Origin: Rhizoclosmatium globosum
Taxonomy: Eukaryota > Chytridiomycota > Chytridiomycetes > Chytridiales > Chytriomycetaceae
Assembly: GCA_002104985.1 (NCBI GenBank)
Contig: MCGO01000026.1
Coordinates: forward strand, 124,001 to 188,000
DNA length: 64,000 bases
Direction: 5' to 3'
In this document: positions 1 through 10,366 of the stretch, piece after piece
Layout of the letters: every line of letters begins with the position of its first letter
Numbering within the stretch: position 1 is the first letter of the stretch
Position numbers and translations under genes: made by a program
Notes under the pieces: generated by a model
The model's database searches: none
Seen by the model: the letters and a program-made list of their open reading frames with translations, nothing else
What the model was told of the DNA's origin: nothing

Positions 1-1560
1 ATGCATTCTTGGCGCTGAATTCGAACGGTAACCGCCATCCCACACACAACAGAGTTCAACCAACACACTCCACTGAATTTCAAATTTTGAGTGTACCATC
101 TCCTTCTTCTGATTCCTTCACACACCTTCCACACCTTCCACACCTTTCTACTTGTGCAAAGCACACATATATTCCACACAATATAAAGAAAAAAGAAGAA
201 CTTACCGCAAGGAAAGCCTCGAGAGTAACACCATCATTACCCGTACTCAACAACTTCAATTTCTGGAGTTTTTCAAGAACAGAGGTGGCAGCTTCACCAG
301 CCTTTGTCGAAATGGAAGCAAGATCAGATTGATGGATCCATCCGTGGTTGTCTGAGTCCAAGTCCTGGAAGATACGGTGGAAAGTTGAGACCTGTTACAA
401 GCAATTACGTAAATATGTATCATTTTTAAGAGTGGCAAGAGGGGTTTCAGAATTTTGGTATGCGTAGTTGAAATAAAAAACGCGTTGTTTTGGGTGGTGT
501 GGGCAAGGGGTGGATGTCAAAACACGAACCTCAGAGGGAGAAAAGTAAGGGAATTTTGAGGAGAGAGTTTGGGCGACACTAGAGAGCTCTGGGTCGGAGG
601 AGAAAGTTTGACGACGCTGGAGAGGGGCAGGGGCAGGAACGTATTGAGGTTGAGGTTGGTAGGAGACGGGACGCTGGGGAAGAGTGGTTGGAGGGGCAGA
701 GTAAGGGGCGCCACCAGTTTGGGAAGGAGTTTTGTTCATTTGAAGGAACGGGTTGTTTGTGAGAGGTTGTGGCTTTGGAGTGGGCGATGGCTGTGTCTGT
801 TGTTGCTGTTGTTGCATGAATGGGTTTGCCGACAGCGACTGGGTGACCTGGGCTACTCCGTCGGCCTGTGCATTGCTCGCAGCAGCTGCAGCAGACACTT
901 GGAACTTTGCAGGCTTTGGAGGTGGTGCGGGATTCGGGACTCTGTGCGAGTTCATTGGTTTTAGACAAGAATTAATTGCATTAATTAGAGGGAGAAAGAA
1001 AGAGAGACAAACCCTTGGCCCTGAGCAAGTCCTGGAAGCGCATGCGGGGCTCCTCCAAAGTGAGCTGGCTGGAAGATGCCGCCGTAGGCTGGGCCAGTTG
1101 GAAGTGGGCCTGTTGAAGGCGCGTATCCACCACCGCCTGAGCTGAACTCTTGATTGGATTTGATTGAGTTAGAAATGTAATGTTGCTGGTATTTGCGGAA
1201 GAAGGAAGAAGGAAGAAGGAAGAAGGAAGAAGGAAGAAGACGAGGGTATCCCCACAAGCAACTACTAAGGACCACTAGGTACCACTAGGTACTATCTCAG
1301 AGAAACAAGGCCGGCACCAACTACAACTAAGCACACTACTCATCAATGCACGCACCAGTGTAGTCCGCCTGGGGCGCGTGTCTCGTCAGCTTCGCGTTCT
1401 CAACGGGTCCACGCGCAAGCTTGGCATCGAGATTGGACACGATCGTCTGCTTGAGACTCTTTGCCTTGGCCTGTGGGTCTTCATCGTCTGAGTTGCCTGT
1501 GCGCCAATCGTCGTCGTCGTCGTTGTTGAGCTTGACTTGTCGGAATTGCGAGGAGGCCAT
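1..1560 (-). CDS. NPF-motif and EF-hand/EH-like protein, 3' end outside the window
   Basis: Likely an endocytosis or trafficking adaptor; this is inferred from motifs only. Phase-consistent exons are 1560-1356, 1148-1013, 941-530 and 391-206, with introns of 207, 71 and 138 nt. The N-terminus is acidic (a run of five Asp). It is followed by a Gly/Pro-rich linker, an Ala run and a Gln/Pro-rich region with two NPF tripeptides (SANPFMQ, NNPFLQ), the classic ligand of EH domains. The last exons encode a helix-loop segment (SPSEVSTFHRIFQDLDSDN) that reads like an EF-hand of EH type. Start chosen at the ATG at 1560; the frame upstream has only a TTG. The donor GTTCGT (529) is weak but gives the only open continuation. 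Sequence below 206 probably holds an intron and one more exon (perhaps 72-1), which I could not fix. The gene is divergent from the cyclic-nucleotide gene on the right. Confidence 0.55.
1198..1240. repeat. GAAGGAA-type purine microsatellite in an intron
   Basis: About six copies of a GAAGGAA/GGAAGAA unit lie inside the first intron (1149-1355) of the NPF/EF-hand gene. On the coding strand this is a TTCTTCC pyrimidine run upstream of the branch-like CTAAC, so it may act as an extended polypyrimidine tract. Confidence 0.8.
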
Positions 1561-1698
1561 TTTGTGTTGTGTTTCTTCAGCTTCACTGTTTCTCCACCCC
1601 TCACTATCACCCAAAAACGAATGTACTAGTATTTTCTATTTGGTAAAATCCCATTAATTGATTTTTTTAATAAGGAATGTGGAATGTAAATCGTAGAA
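1561..1698. promoter_or_regulatory. Short divergent intergenic promoter region
   Basis: This 138-bp stretch separates the start codons of two divergent genes, the NPF/EF-hand gene and the membrane/CNBD gene. It must hold the promoters and 5' UTRs of both. The right half is AT-rich (TTTTTTAATAAGG near 1664). No specific site is recognised. Confidence 0.5.
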
Positions 1699-4600
1699 AT
1701 GAGTGACGATCCCACCTCCGATCAGCCTACTTCATCCAACCCATTAAACGATCAAGGTGTCAATAACAACATCATTCCACTTGTCAATGCCACAACATCA
1801 AGCCCACCAACAGCAACTCCAGCTCCAAACTTCAACTCCACGTTTCTCTCACCAAAAGTACATCGCAAAAAGCTAGAATCAACTCCTCGTAATTCCCCCG
1901 ATTCTCCAGCCGCGTCTTCTTCCTTCGTCATGATTCCTGCCCTTAGTAGCTCACCTGCAAACACTGGGTCATCAGATATGTCTCGCTATGGTGCAACAGC
2001 AAATTCACAAGGTTTCAGCACGAATAGTCTCGAAAGAAATCGCGATTATGTTGTATCTCCTTCTCCATCCAGCCTCCTCCTTTCACCGCACCGAACTCCG
2101 GGGCGAGGCTTTTTGCAAGGTTTACCGGATTCGGTTCCTTCAAAAGAGAGAGATTCAATGACACGGTCGAATAGTTTTCGTTCCAACATTGTTCCAGGTA
2201 AGAATTCTGCAAGAATTCTTCTGTAAAGTGAGGATGAGTGGGAATGGTGGGAAGCTAAATCAGGACTTGGAATAATTTTATTAAACATGACTAACTTCGC
2301 TCTGTTTTTTAGGATGGAGGCGCAGCAATCAGGCTTCTCCAAGAACATCCCCTCTTACAGCATTTCAACCCGAAGGACAAGCACAAAACGCAGAACAACA
2401 GCATGGTCTTGATTCGCCAAAAGCGATACATGTACCGAGATCTTCCCCATTTGTTGAACCAATTGCCTTCAAAGAGCCAACAACATTTGCAGCAAAGCGT
2501 GCAGCGTCAATGGCGAAACAAAAAACCGCCGCCGATCTACCGCGCCATCTGCAGGGCCTCCGTCGCTCCAGCGTACAAGCGTCTACTTCTCCCGAAGAAA
2601 TCGCACCCGCAAAACTCCTCTCCCAACCTTCCTTCTCAAAAATTATATTTTCTGCCTTCTCAGCATCTCGATCAACTTCAGTCTCAGAACCCCCTAAACC
2701 AAAAAAACGCCACAGTTCAAGTTCAGACCAACAGACCACATACATTGAGCCCCAGCAATCCTTTGGATCAAGAGGATCCTCCAGTGCCGCCCAGAAACGA
2801 GCTAGCCTGAAACCCCAGGATCCTATTCTCGAAGACGACCCAATGTCACCACCACCACCACCAATTCCATCTTCACCCACTTCATCATCAAGACGGTCCA
2901 GCTTCTCCGTTCCCTTGAAAGCACCCATGATTGTAGAATCCACGTTATCCCCACCCCCATTGGCCCGTGCACCAGCCTCCAAGTCGGCTCATTCGAATGT
3001 TTTGTTTCTCGATGACGGTCGTGGAAGTGATTCGTTGCGAAAATACAAAGGAGTGACGGGGACTAGAAGTGGAGGGGGAATGGAAAGGGACTCGCGTATG
3101 CCGCCACTGGACAGAGTTATGTGAGTCTACGGAAGAGTCAGACTGCGAGTCAGCATTTTGAGGAGAAGGAGATAAATGTTGGGCTGAAGGTGAGAGAGCG
3201 TTTTGTGTTTTGAGTACGGGGGGATTGAGTATCTTATAAATTTGATAGTACCATCCAATCATTCTGTGGATGATGGAACGGCAAGCATCGATACTTCAAT
3301 CGATTTGGTTTAAGCGCATCGTTGATTTCCTCGCATCAGACAAGACCTGTATATTCATTTGGTTCGGAATCGTGCTCTTCATGCATACCGTCATCACCAC
3401 CATATTCATCATTTCCGTATGGTTGATTATCCCTGGAATCTGGGTATACAACCTCGCCCAACTATTCGTCGTCTCCTCCACCGTGATCGCCCACCTCGCC
3501 TCCAAAAAACTCTCCAGCATCATCCAACGATCCATCACATCCTCAGATTTAATGCGCGGCCGCATCACAATCCCCGAAATCGCCGACTACTGGGTCCACG
3601 GACCTCTCAGCCCAGCATACAAAGTCATCCGCACAGGTGCAATCATCGAACTCATTTCCGACGCTATCGTCATCATCAGCAGTATCAGTTTCAGCTGGGC
3701 CGACGTACAAACCAAGCTGATTACAGGGGTCTGTCAACCACCGTTATACATCAACGCGTCGTTGCCACCGGGAATCGATGTCCCGCAATACGTGCAAGGC
3801 GACGTTGATTATGCGGAGGTGTATAACTACGGGCTTCCGCTAGCAGATGGGTTGATTGGGGGCTGGCCTGGGTGGCCCAACAGTAACCCAAAAGACGATT
3901 TCTGGATGTTTGGTGAAGGACCTGTGTACATTATCCAACTTCTCTGCGACAATGGAACTCCGAGGCCGGATCTGTCGACGGACCTTGGTATTGCGACGCA
4001 TGTTAGTTCTCGGTTGCTTGAGAAGAATTCGAGGAGTATTATGCTTGAGACGGATATCTTGTTCCCGGCTGGGAGTGTGTATGACGATGTGAGGAAGACA
4101 CTGCATAATACGACTGTATTACAGACTTGTTCAAGTCTGATTACTGTTAGTTATGGAACTATTGCGTACGAGTTTCATAGTGATCAGTGGAATATGGTGA
4201 CGAATGGACAACATCGGAACATTCGGTCTCAGGACGCTGGCTTTTATGCAGAGTATCCAAGTAGTATTTATCAGTATAGCAAGGATGCCTATAATCTGTT
4301 TGAAAAGTTTCCCGACAAGTATGGAGTGCTTCCACTGTTTTCTGAGACTGTCAAGATTGTCTTTCAAAACAATTCATATTACCCAAGCCAAGGGGCTGTA
4401 TTCTGCAATTTGCTGAGCGAAGGAACATACCCGGACGGATACTATCACACAGCCGCAACCTACCGAGGCATGGCCACGGGAATCGGAGTCGCCGCCCACT
4501 TTGCAATGATGCAATACACAGCCGGCATCACAACCCCCTGCGAATACATGGGCTACACCGGCTCCGGCCAACTCAAAGTCCCTCAACTCGCAATCTTCCT

Positions 4601-5653
4601 TTCCGCCGCAAGTTCCGTCATCGCATGTTTCGTGAAACTCTTTGAAATCATTTGGTGGTCGTTTGCACAGACGGAGACTGACGCGTACCATGCGTACCGC
4701 CGCGCGCGACGGCTGTTGCGACACCCGATGCGGTTCGCGATGGATATGGCGGAGATGTTGCAGTTTGGGATGGTGGCTGGGAAGAAGGAGGAGGATGTGT
4801 GTGATGTGAATACGACACGTGCGATTGAGGAGTTGGGGGGCGGAAGGATTCATTATGGGGAGGATGCAGTTACGACTGAGTGTGAGGCAGGGCATTTGAG
4901 GATTGCTGAGTATGGGAAAGTGAAGAGTATTCTTCCTGATCGGATGTATGGGACTATGCGGATTAATGATAATTTTGAGATTGATGAGTTGTTGGGTGGG
5001 TTGCAATTGTTACCGACCATGTCCGCGGAAGACAGAAAGGTGAGGCCCTTATATTAGGCATGGAAATGTCATATTGAGACTTTATGGATAGGAACTCAAT
5101 TTAGCAACATGCAAGCAACTGCTAAAACGAGTTCCATTCTTGAAACGAGAAATGAGAGATGGACGAGACGACATCTTTTACGATATGCTGAGTGGAATGT
5201 TGATTGAGCGAATGTACAACCCAGGAGTATTTATCGTCCGTCAAGGTGACGAAGCTGTAGAAATGTTTTTCCTTCTGTCAGGAAAAGTTAACATCATTGT
5301 TAACGATGCGATAGTCGCATCTTTGAAAGAAGGAAACTTCTTTGGTGGTAAGGAAATTTCTTTCCTCCTTTCCTCATATAATTCTATTGACAGAACTCGC
5401 GTTGATTGAAAATATACCAAGAACGGCATCGATTGTAGCCACGAGATATTGTAATGTGTTTTGCCTACATTCTTCAGATTTTCGTGCCATCTTGGACCAA
5501 TTTGAGGATGTGAAGGAAAGAATCCATTCGATTCATAAGGAGCGAATGAGCAGAGTTGCTATGGAAAGAACGTCAGAAGCCTTTGAAACAAATTCTTTGA
5601 AACAAAGCATTCATCGACTGTCAGCCCTTTTATCAAAAAATCAAAATAAATAG
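1699..5653 (+). CDS. Multi-pass membrane protein with C-terminal cyclic-nucleotide-binding domain
   Basis: Exons 1699-2197, 2313-3052, 3115-3189, 3249-5039, 5092-5347 and 5394-5653 join in phase to give 1,206 aa. Residues 1-440 are Ser/Pro/Thr-rich and probably disordered. Hydrophobic helices follow: two near 470-510, one near 570-590 and one near 885-905. They flank a long loop (about 600-880) with several NxS/T sequons. The last 170 residues form a CNBD. It begins with a CKQLLKRVPFL helix, then has the beta-roll, an FFGELALIENIPRTA phosphate-binding cassette (glycine, Glu and Arg present) and a C-terminal helix. No GYG pore filter or six-helix channel core is visible, so it does not look like a canonical CNG/HCN channel. 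The 3053-3114 intron (donor GTGACG) is the least certain junction. Without it the frame stops at 3124 and the N-terminal part would be separate. Confidence 0.7.
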
Positions 5654-5668
5654 AATTCTCTTTGAAAA

Positions 5669-6494
5669 ATGAGCTATTTTGACCGTGTTACCTCATTTGA
5701 CAAGGTAGTTATTACCGAGCAGGGCATTGACGTTGCAACATTCTGCAAGGCATGCGAAGGATTGAATGGCGTTCTTGGTGAGTTTTTGTGCCAGGCTAAT
5801 GCTGGGCCATGCATATGCTAAGCTGTGCCATGCAATAACACACTTACGCTATGCACTTCATTCAACAAGATATCCTCGGCACCGCCTTTTCCGTCGTCAA
5901 ATCTGACATTCAAGGAAACGTTACTGTTAGTACCATCCTTTTATTACCTTCCCTTCCTCCAGGGTACTTAATCGATTGGGTCCGCAGAAAGTGCAGACCA
6001 AGGCTGCAGAGAACCCTGCGGTTTTCACCACGCTTGAGTCCTTTGTCAAGGCTGAGCTTGCTGAGAAGAAGCGTCCTGCTTCCGAGGGTCTTTTGTGGTT
6101 GAAGCGTGCGTTGGAGTTGATTGGTGCGTGTCTTTCCCCTTGCAGTTGCAGTTGCAGTACCCTTGTCAGTCGATAATAACTCAATCTTTTGTCAATAGCT
6201 ATTGCCCTCAGACGCAGCTTCAACAACCCTTCCGAGGAACTCAGCGTCTCCTTTGGTGAGGCTTACAAGGTTGCTCTTGGCCCCTTCCACTCGTTCCTGA
6301 TTCGTCCCGTCTTCTCAATGGCCATGGGTGCCTGTCCATACCGTGCAGACTTTTACAAGACCCTGGGCGATGCCGATCCAAACTTCAAAGCGTCTTTGGA
6401 ATCTTGGTTGAAGGGATTGGAGAAGGTTGTGGCCACTTTGGTTGCCTTCTATGCTGCAAACGGCATCGACAAGGACGTCTACGCCAAGAAGTGA
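5669..6494 (+). CDS. Glycolipid transfer protein (GLTP fold)
   Basis: Moves glycosphingolipids between membranes in the cytosol. Exons 5669-5777, 5870-5925, 5988-6123 and 6199-6494 give 198 aa, close to the usual ~200-210. The GLTP signature is complete. VKSDIQGNVTK supplies the Asp, Asn and Lys that hold the sugar head group. LLWLKRALELI supplies the stacking Trp. HSFLIRPVFSMAM supplies the conserved His, followed by ACPYRADFYKTLG. The third exon must begin at AAAGTGCAG (5988); using the AG at 5961-5962 would bring a stop into frame. The gene starts only 15 bp after the CNBD gene ends, on the same strand. Confidence 0.92.
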
Positions 6495-6681
6495 TTCAAC
6501 AATCAAGAAAAGTATTACTTTTGTGGAATATGGATGAAATATATGTTGCATATCAGAGTAACTATTTTTGGAATATTGGATAATCAGTCGCTTGGTTGTT
6601 GCTCGTTTCCCTCCACTTGTATTTTTGGAATATTTCGTCAACGACGAAAGCTACACCCCTTCATCAGAAACGACAAGCATC

Positions 6682-8342
6682 ATGGCTAGCTACCCAACCC
6701 ATGCATTCAGCAGCACTAGCGGCCTATTCCAGAATTCCGAGGACACTGCTGATGATACACTCAACTTTGATGACTTGTTGGATTCCTTCACTGGCAATGT
6801 CTCAAATGATGACTTGACGTCTAGCGTGCATTCAAGTGAATTTCCAATCCGTCTCGATTCTAATGTACCTCTTTTGGTTCTGGATTCAGTGCCAGAGGAT
6901 ACAAAGTATGGTGACGAGCCGGACGACCACTTTCAGTTTGGAATTGCATCGGCAGCCAATTCCCCTGCCGCATCTCCTCTTGGATCCCCGAACTCAAGCT
7001 TCAATATTCGAGTTTCTAATGCTGGGGCTACTGTGCACACTGCTGGAATTCAGTCTCTCCTTCCCGTTGAGCTGCAATTTCTTAGTCAGTTTGTCCAACG
7101 TCCCAACAACCAGAATCAGAATCAGAATCAGCAGGGACTAACTCCATTAATAACTCAACATCAATATAAAAAATCGAGTGCCCCACATTCTCCTCAATTG
7201 CTGCGTGAATTCGGAATTATGAGTGATTCCGTTTCTCCAACCTCAAACCCACGGTCAACTTCCAGTGCATCTAGCACTATTAAGAACGAAACTAATACTC
7301 TGAATCTGTCCTTCAATGCATTCGAACTGTCCCAATTGGGCAATATTCCAAGTTTGCCATTCACCAGTACTCAGGTTTAAACACTCAATTATTTTCTTGC
7401 AAAAATATCAACTCAATTGTATATATTGTTTAGGAGCCCCTCTTGGATATTCAACGCAGTGGTAGAATGAGTCTGGCAACAAACACACCAACGCGAGCAC
7501 GCAGCCCATCCCCAATGCCAGTAACACCAAACTACAACTATCAATCGTTTGTTCCAAGCTACCAAGCCAAACTTCAAAGCAACAATAATAACATAAACCA
7601 ATTTATTCCAAGAACTGGAAACAACAACCCCTTATCTATTAATACGTCTCAAACATATGTGAATTTCACATCAGCACGTTCCCCGTCCAACATTCCATCT
7701 GCTACACCTACCACTGCTAATACACCGACGCCTTACTTGAGCCACCCAACTCCTTCCATTTCAACATACTTCAACGCAATCACAACCACTCCAACTCCAA
7801 CATCAGCCACTACAACGACTCCAACAACTCCACACACACCCAGCCGCCCCAAATCCCAAACCTTCAAATGCCCACTTGAAGGCTGCACCCAAACCTTCCA
7901 TAAACAAATGAACCTAACCTCCCACCTAAAAACCCATAAATCCTCCAAAATCTACCGCTGCACCGACTGCGACACCACATTCCGCCGGTCCCACGACCTC
8001 CGTCGACACGTCTCGTCCCTCCACTCCGAAGCCGGAAAAGCATTCTGCTGCCTAAAGTGTCCGAAACGGTTCGCCCGCCTCGACGCGTTGAAGCGGCATG
8101 TGAGCCGGGAAGGAAATAAGTGCTATATCCCGTTGGGTGATGAAGGGGGCATGCAGAAGCTTGCGAGTTTGGTGGAGGAACAGGAGAGGAGGTTGAGGGA
8201 GAGGGAGTTTCGTGCTGCGAATGTGGATGAGAGTGGGAGTGGGGGGTCTTTGGATTCTTTGGCTTATGAGGTTATGTCAGGAATGGAGGATGGGGTGGAG
8301 CAACAGCAACATGTGGGGATTTCGCTTAATGTTGGGATTTGA
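6682..8342 (+). CDS. C2H2 zinc-finger transcription factor
   Basis: Predicted nuclear DNA-binding regulator of 533 aa. Exons are 6682-7374 and 7434-8342, joined in phase 0. The first 390 residues are Asn/Ser/Thr/Pro-rich with an acidic N-terminal patch (DTADDTLNFDDLLDSF) that could act as an activation domain. Three adjacent zinc fingers lie at about 392-480: one C-x4-C with a TFHKQMNLTSHLKTH helix, one C-x2-C with FRRSHDLRRHVSSLH, and one C-x2-C with FARLDALKRHVSR. The spacing resembles fungal Azf1/Crz1-like fingers, but the target cannot be inferred. The ATG at 6682 was taken over an upstream in-frame TTG. A short acidic, Glu/Arg-rich tail follows the fingers. Confidence 0.85.
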
Positions 8343-8868
8343 GAGTGTTGAGGAGGAACAGATGACTTTACGAAATGCAGCACGACGTAGCAATTACTTT
8401 TTATTACTTTGATTGTTTTCTTTCTCTTTGTTTTCTTTTTCCTTGAGTATATGTGAAAATGAGTTCCTTTTCGTGTGAGATTTCCATTGACAATTCTCTT
8501 GTGAAGACTTACTTCTTCAACAACCCACACTCGTACCCGTTGTTTCCTTCTCACCGTTTCTGCACAAGAGTAAGTTCTTTCTATAGCTATTGCTCTAAGA
8601 ACTGGGAGGGTTAAATGGATCATTTGGATCCTGTTTTTCTTCACAATGATTGCCGAATGATCTCAGCCACCGAAACCTTTCTGTTCAATAATACATTCTT
8701 CTAATAGTTTTACACTTCTTTAGGGCCTATTTTCATATTTATAAGGGCTTGGACTTTTATCAAACACGTATCTGTTAGTTATTCCTTTTGGTACGTGGTC
8801 TCCTGATTTATAGATTCCAAACCTGATATTTTACCATGCAACCACATTAGAGATTACTTAATTTGTAA
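8343..8868. other. Intergenic region without a recognisable gene
   Basis: 526 bp between two plus-strand genes, AT-rich toward the right. It should hold the 3' UTR of the zinc-finger gene and the promoter of the next gene. I see no credible coding region, tRNA or repeat. Confidence 0.6.
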
Positions 8869-10266
8869 ATGGGTTGTGCTCCTTCCAAAAATGCGACCGA
8901 AAATACCGTAGTCCAGACTACACTGCCAGCACCTGTTGCGCCTTCCGTGGCTGTAACGCCAGCGGTAGCACAAGAACAAGTCAGACATGAAATTTTACAG
9001 AATAATGTCCAGAATCCCGAAGTTGAGTCATCTGCAACTGCTGTAACAGCCAGTTCCAATGACGCGAACGTCACTCCTGATTCCGTCGACGCTTCATCTG
9101 AGCCCCTGTCTGCCGCTAAAGATCACACTTCGGCAACTCCTCAGGCAACTCCAGCGATTGTTGAAGATTCCACTGTGGCTACTCTGATTTCTGTTGAGAT
9201 TGTTCGACCAGATTTTACCGAACAGCCCCTCAAGAGTGAATTGGAGCAAGGTAAAAATAGCTTTGTAACTTTGACACGTCAGTAGGAAATTTAACACATT
9301 TTCTATTCCTTAGCTTCTGTCCTTTCTCGTTCGGTCATGCCATCGATTCCTGTGTTGGATGGTGAGTTCGAAACAACAACGCGCGAGAAATTCCTAACAA
9401 CTGTGCAATAGCTCCTGTCAGACCCTCCACCGCGAAGCCAGTTGCCTTTGAAATTCCTCTTGATGACGATCTTTTCAAACCAACAGCTGTAGCTGTTGCC
9501 GCCGCTGTTGCAGTAGCCTCTGGCAACCCAGTTCCATTGGCTGGCAATGCTGTGGTCGCAGCTCCAGCAGAGGCCGTCAATAGCTCCAACAATAGTACCA
9601 AATTGTCGTTGCCTAAGCTGGCCCTTAGCAACAGAGACATTATGGCAAAATTGGCAAACACTGAAGAACGTTGGAAGGTTTGTTAATAACCTAAGTTACG
9701 ACTAGGGGAATGTATTGATCCAATTATTGTGAAATTAGGATCTTGAAAGAGCACAAGAATCTCGCCACCACAAGCGCAGATCCAAGCCATCTCTCACGTC
9801 CCAGCAATCCGCTGCGGCTGCTTCTGCCGAAAAATCAGATGCTGCGACTGAAGATCCTTTGGTTCTCAAGCAACGTTTGTTGGAGAAGGAGGCACGTGCC
9901 GCAACTCGTCGTGCCCGTGAGCTTCTCAAGCTCCAAACTAAATTGGCAAAGCAAGATGAACACGCCAAACAAGTTCAAGAGCGTAAGAAACGTCTTGGAA
10001 AGCTTTCAGCTGAAGACTTGAACCTCTCTTGGGGAGGAGAAGAGGAGGATGAGGAAGCCAAGAAAAAGTTGTACGGACAGAAGCTTCAAGATGCTGTCGG
10101 AATTGACGGTTTGATGAAAATGAAGCTAGCTAGAAAAGAGGAGCTGCTTGACAACGACTCTGGGAAAGGGAGTTCTGCCGCAAGTGTCAGTAACGGAAGT
10201 CGTAGTGGCAGTGGGCGAAGTTTGGGCTTTGCCGAAGACGGGACTGAAATAATCGAAAGTATATAG
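8869..10266 (+). CDS. Putative N-myristoylated coiled-coil protein with weak stathmin-like stretch
   Basis: Exons 8869-9250, 9314-9361, 9412-9677 and 9739-10266 give 407 aa. The protein starts MGCAPSK: Gly2 with Cys3 and Ser6 is a good N-myristoylation/palmitoylation signal, so membrane attachment is likely. The middle is Ala/Val/Thr-rich and disordered. From about residue 200 a segment (FEIPLDDDLF ... LSNRDIMAKLANTEERWK) and a long charged helix (about 285-345) follow. The order of a short beta-like motif, then a basic/acidic helix with an EERxK-like turn, is reminiscent of stathmin-like tubulin-binding domains. That similarity is weak and is my inference. The C-terminus is Ser/Gly-rich. Function otherwise unknown. 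Confidence 0.7.
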
Positions 10267-10366
10267 TAATAGAGAAAAATAGATAGATAGCTTAATAATA
10301 GAAATGATGATGGTGGATTCAAAAATTAAACATTCCTATAAATCTATCTATTTATTCAGTCGTTTA

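Noticed and set aside
9..332. Plus-strand ORF at the left edge
   Set aside because: Antisense to the EF-hand exon; His/Ser/Thr-rich shadow translation.
4374..5006. Minus-strand ORF of 210 codons
   Set aside because: Shadow of the membrane/CNBD gene; no protein-like features of its own.
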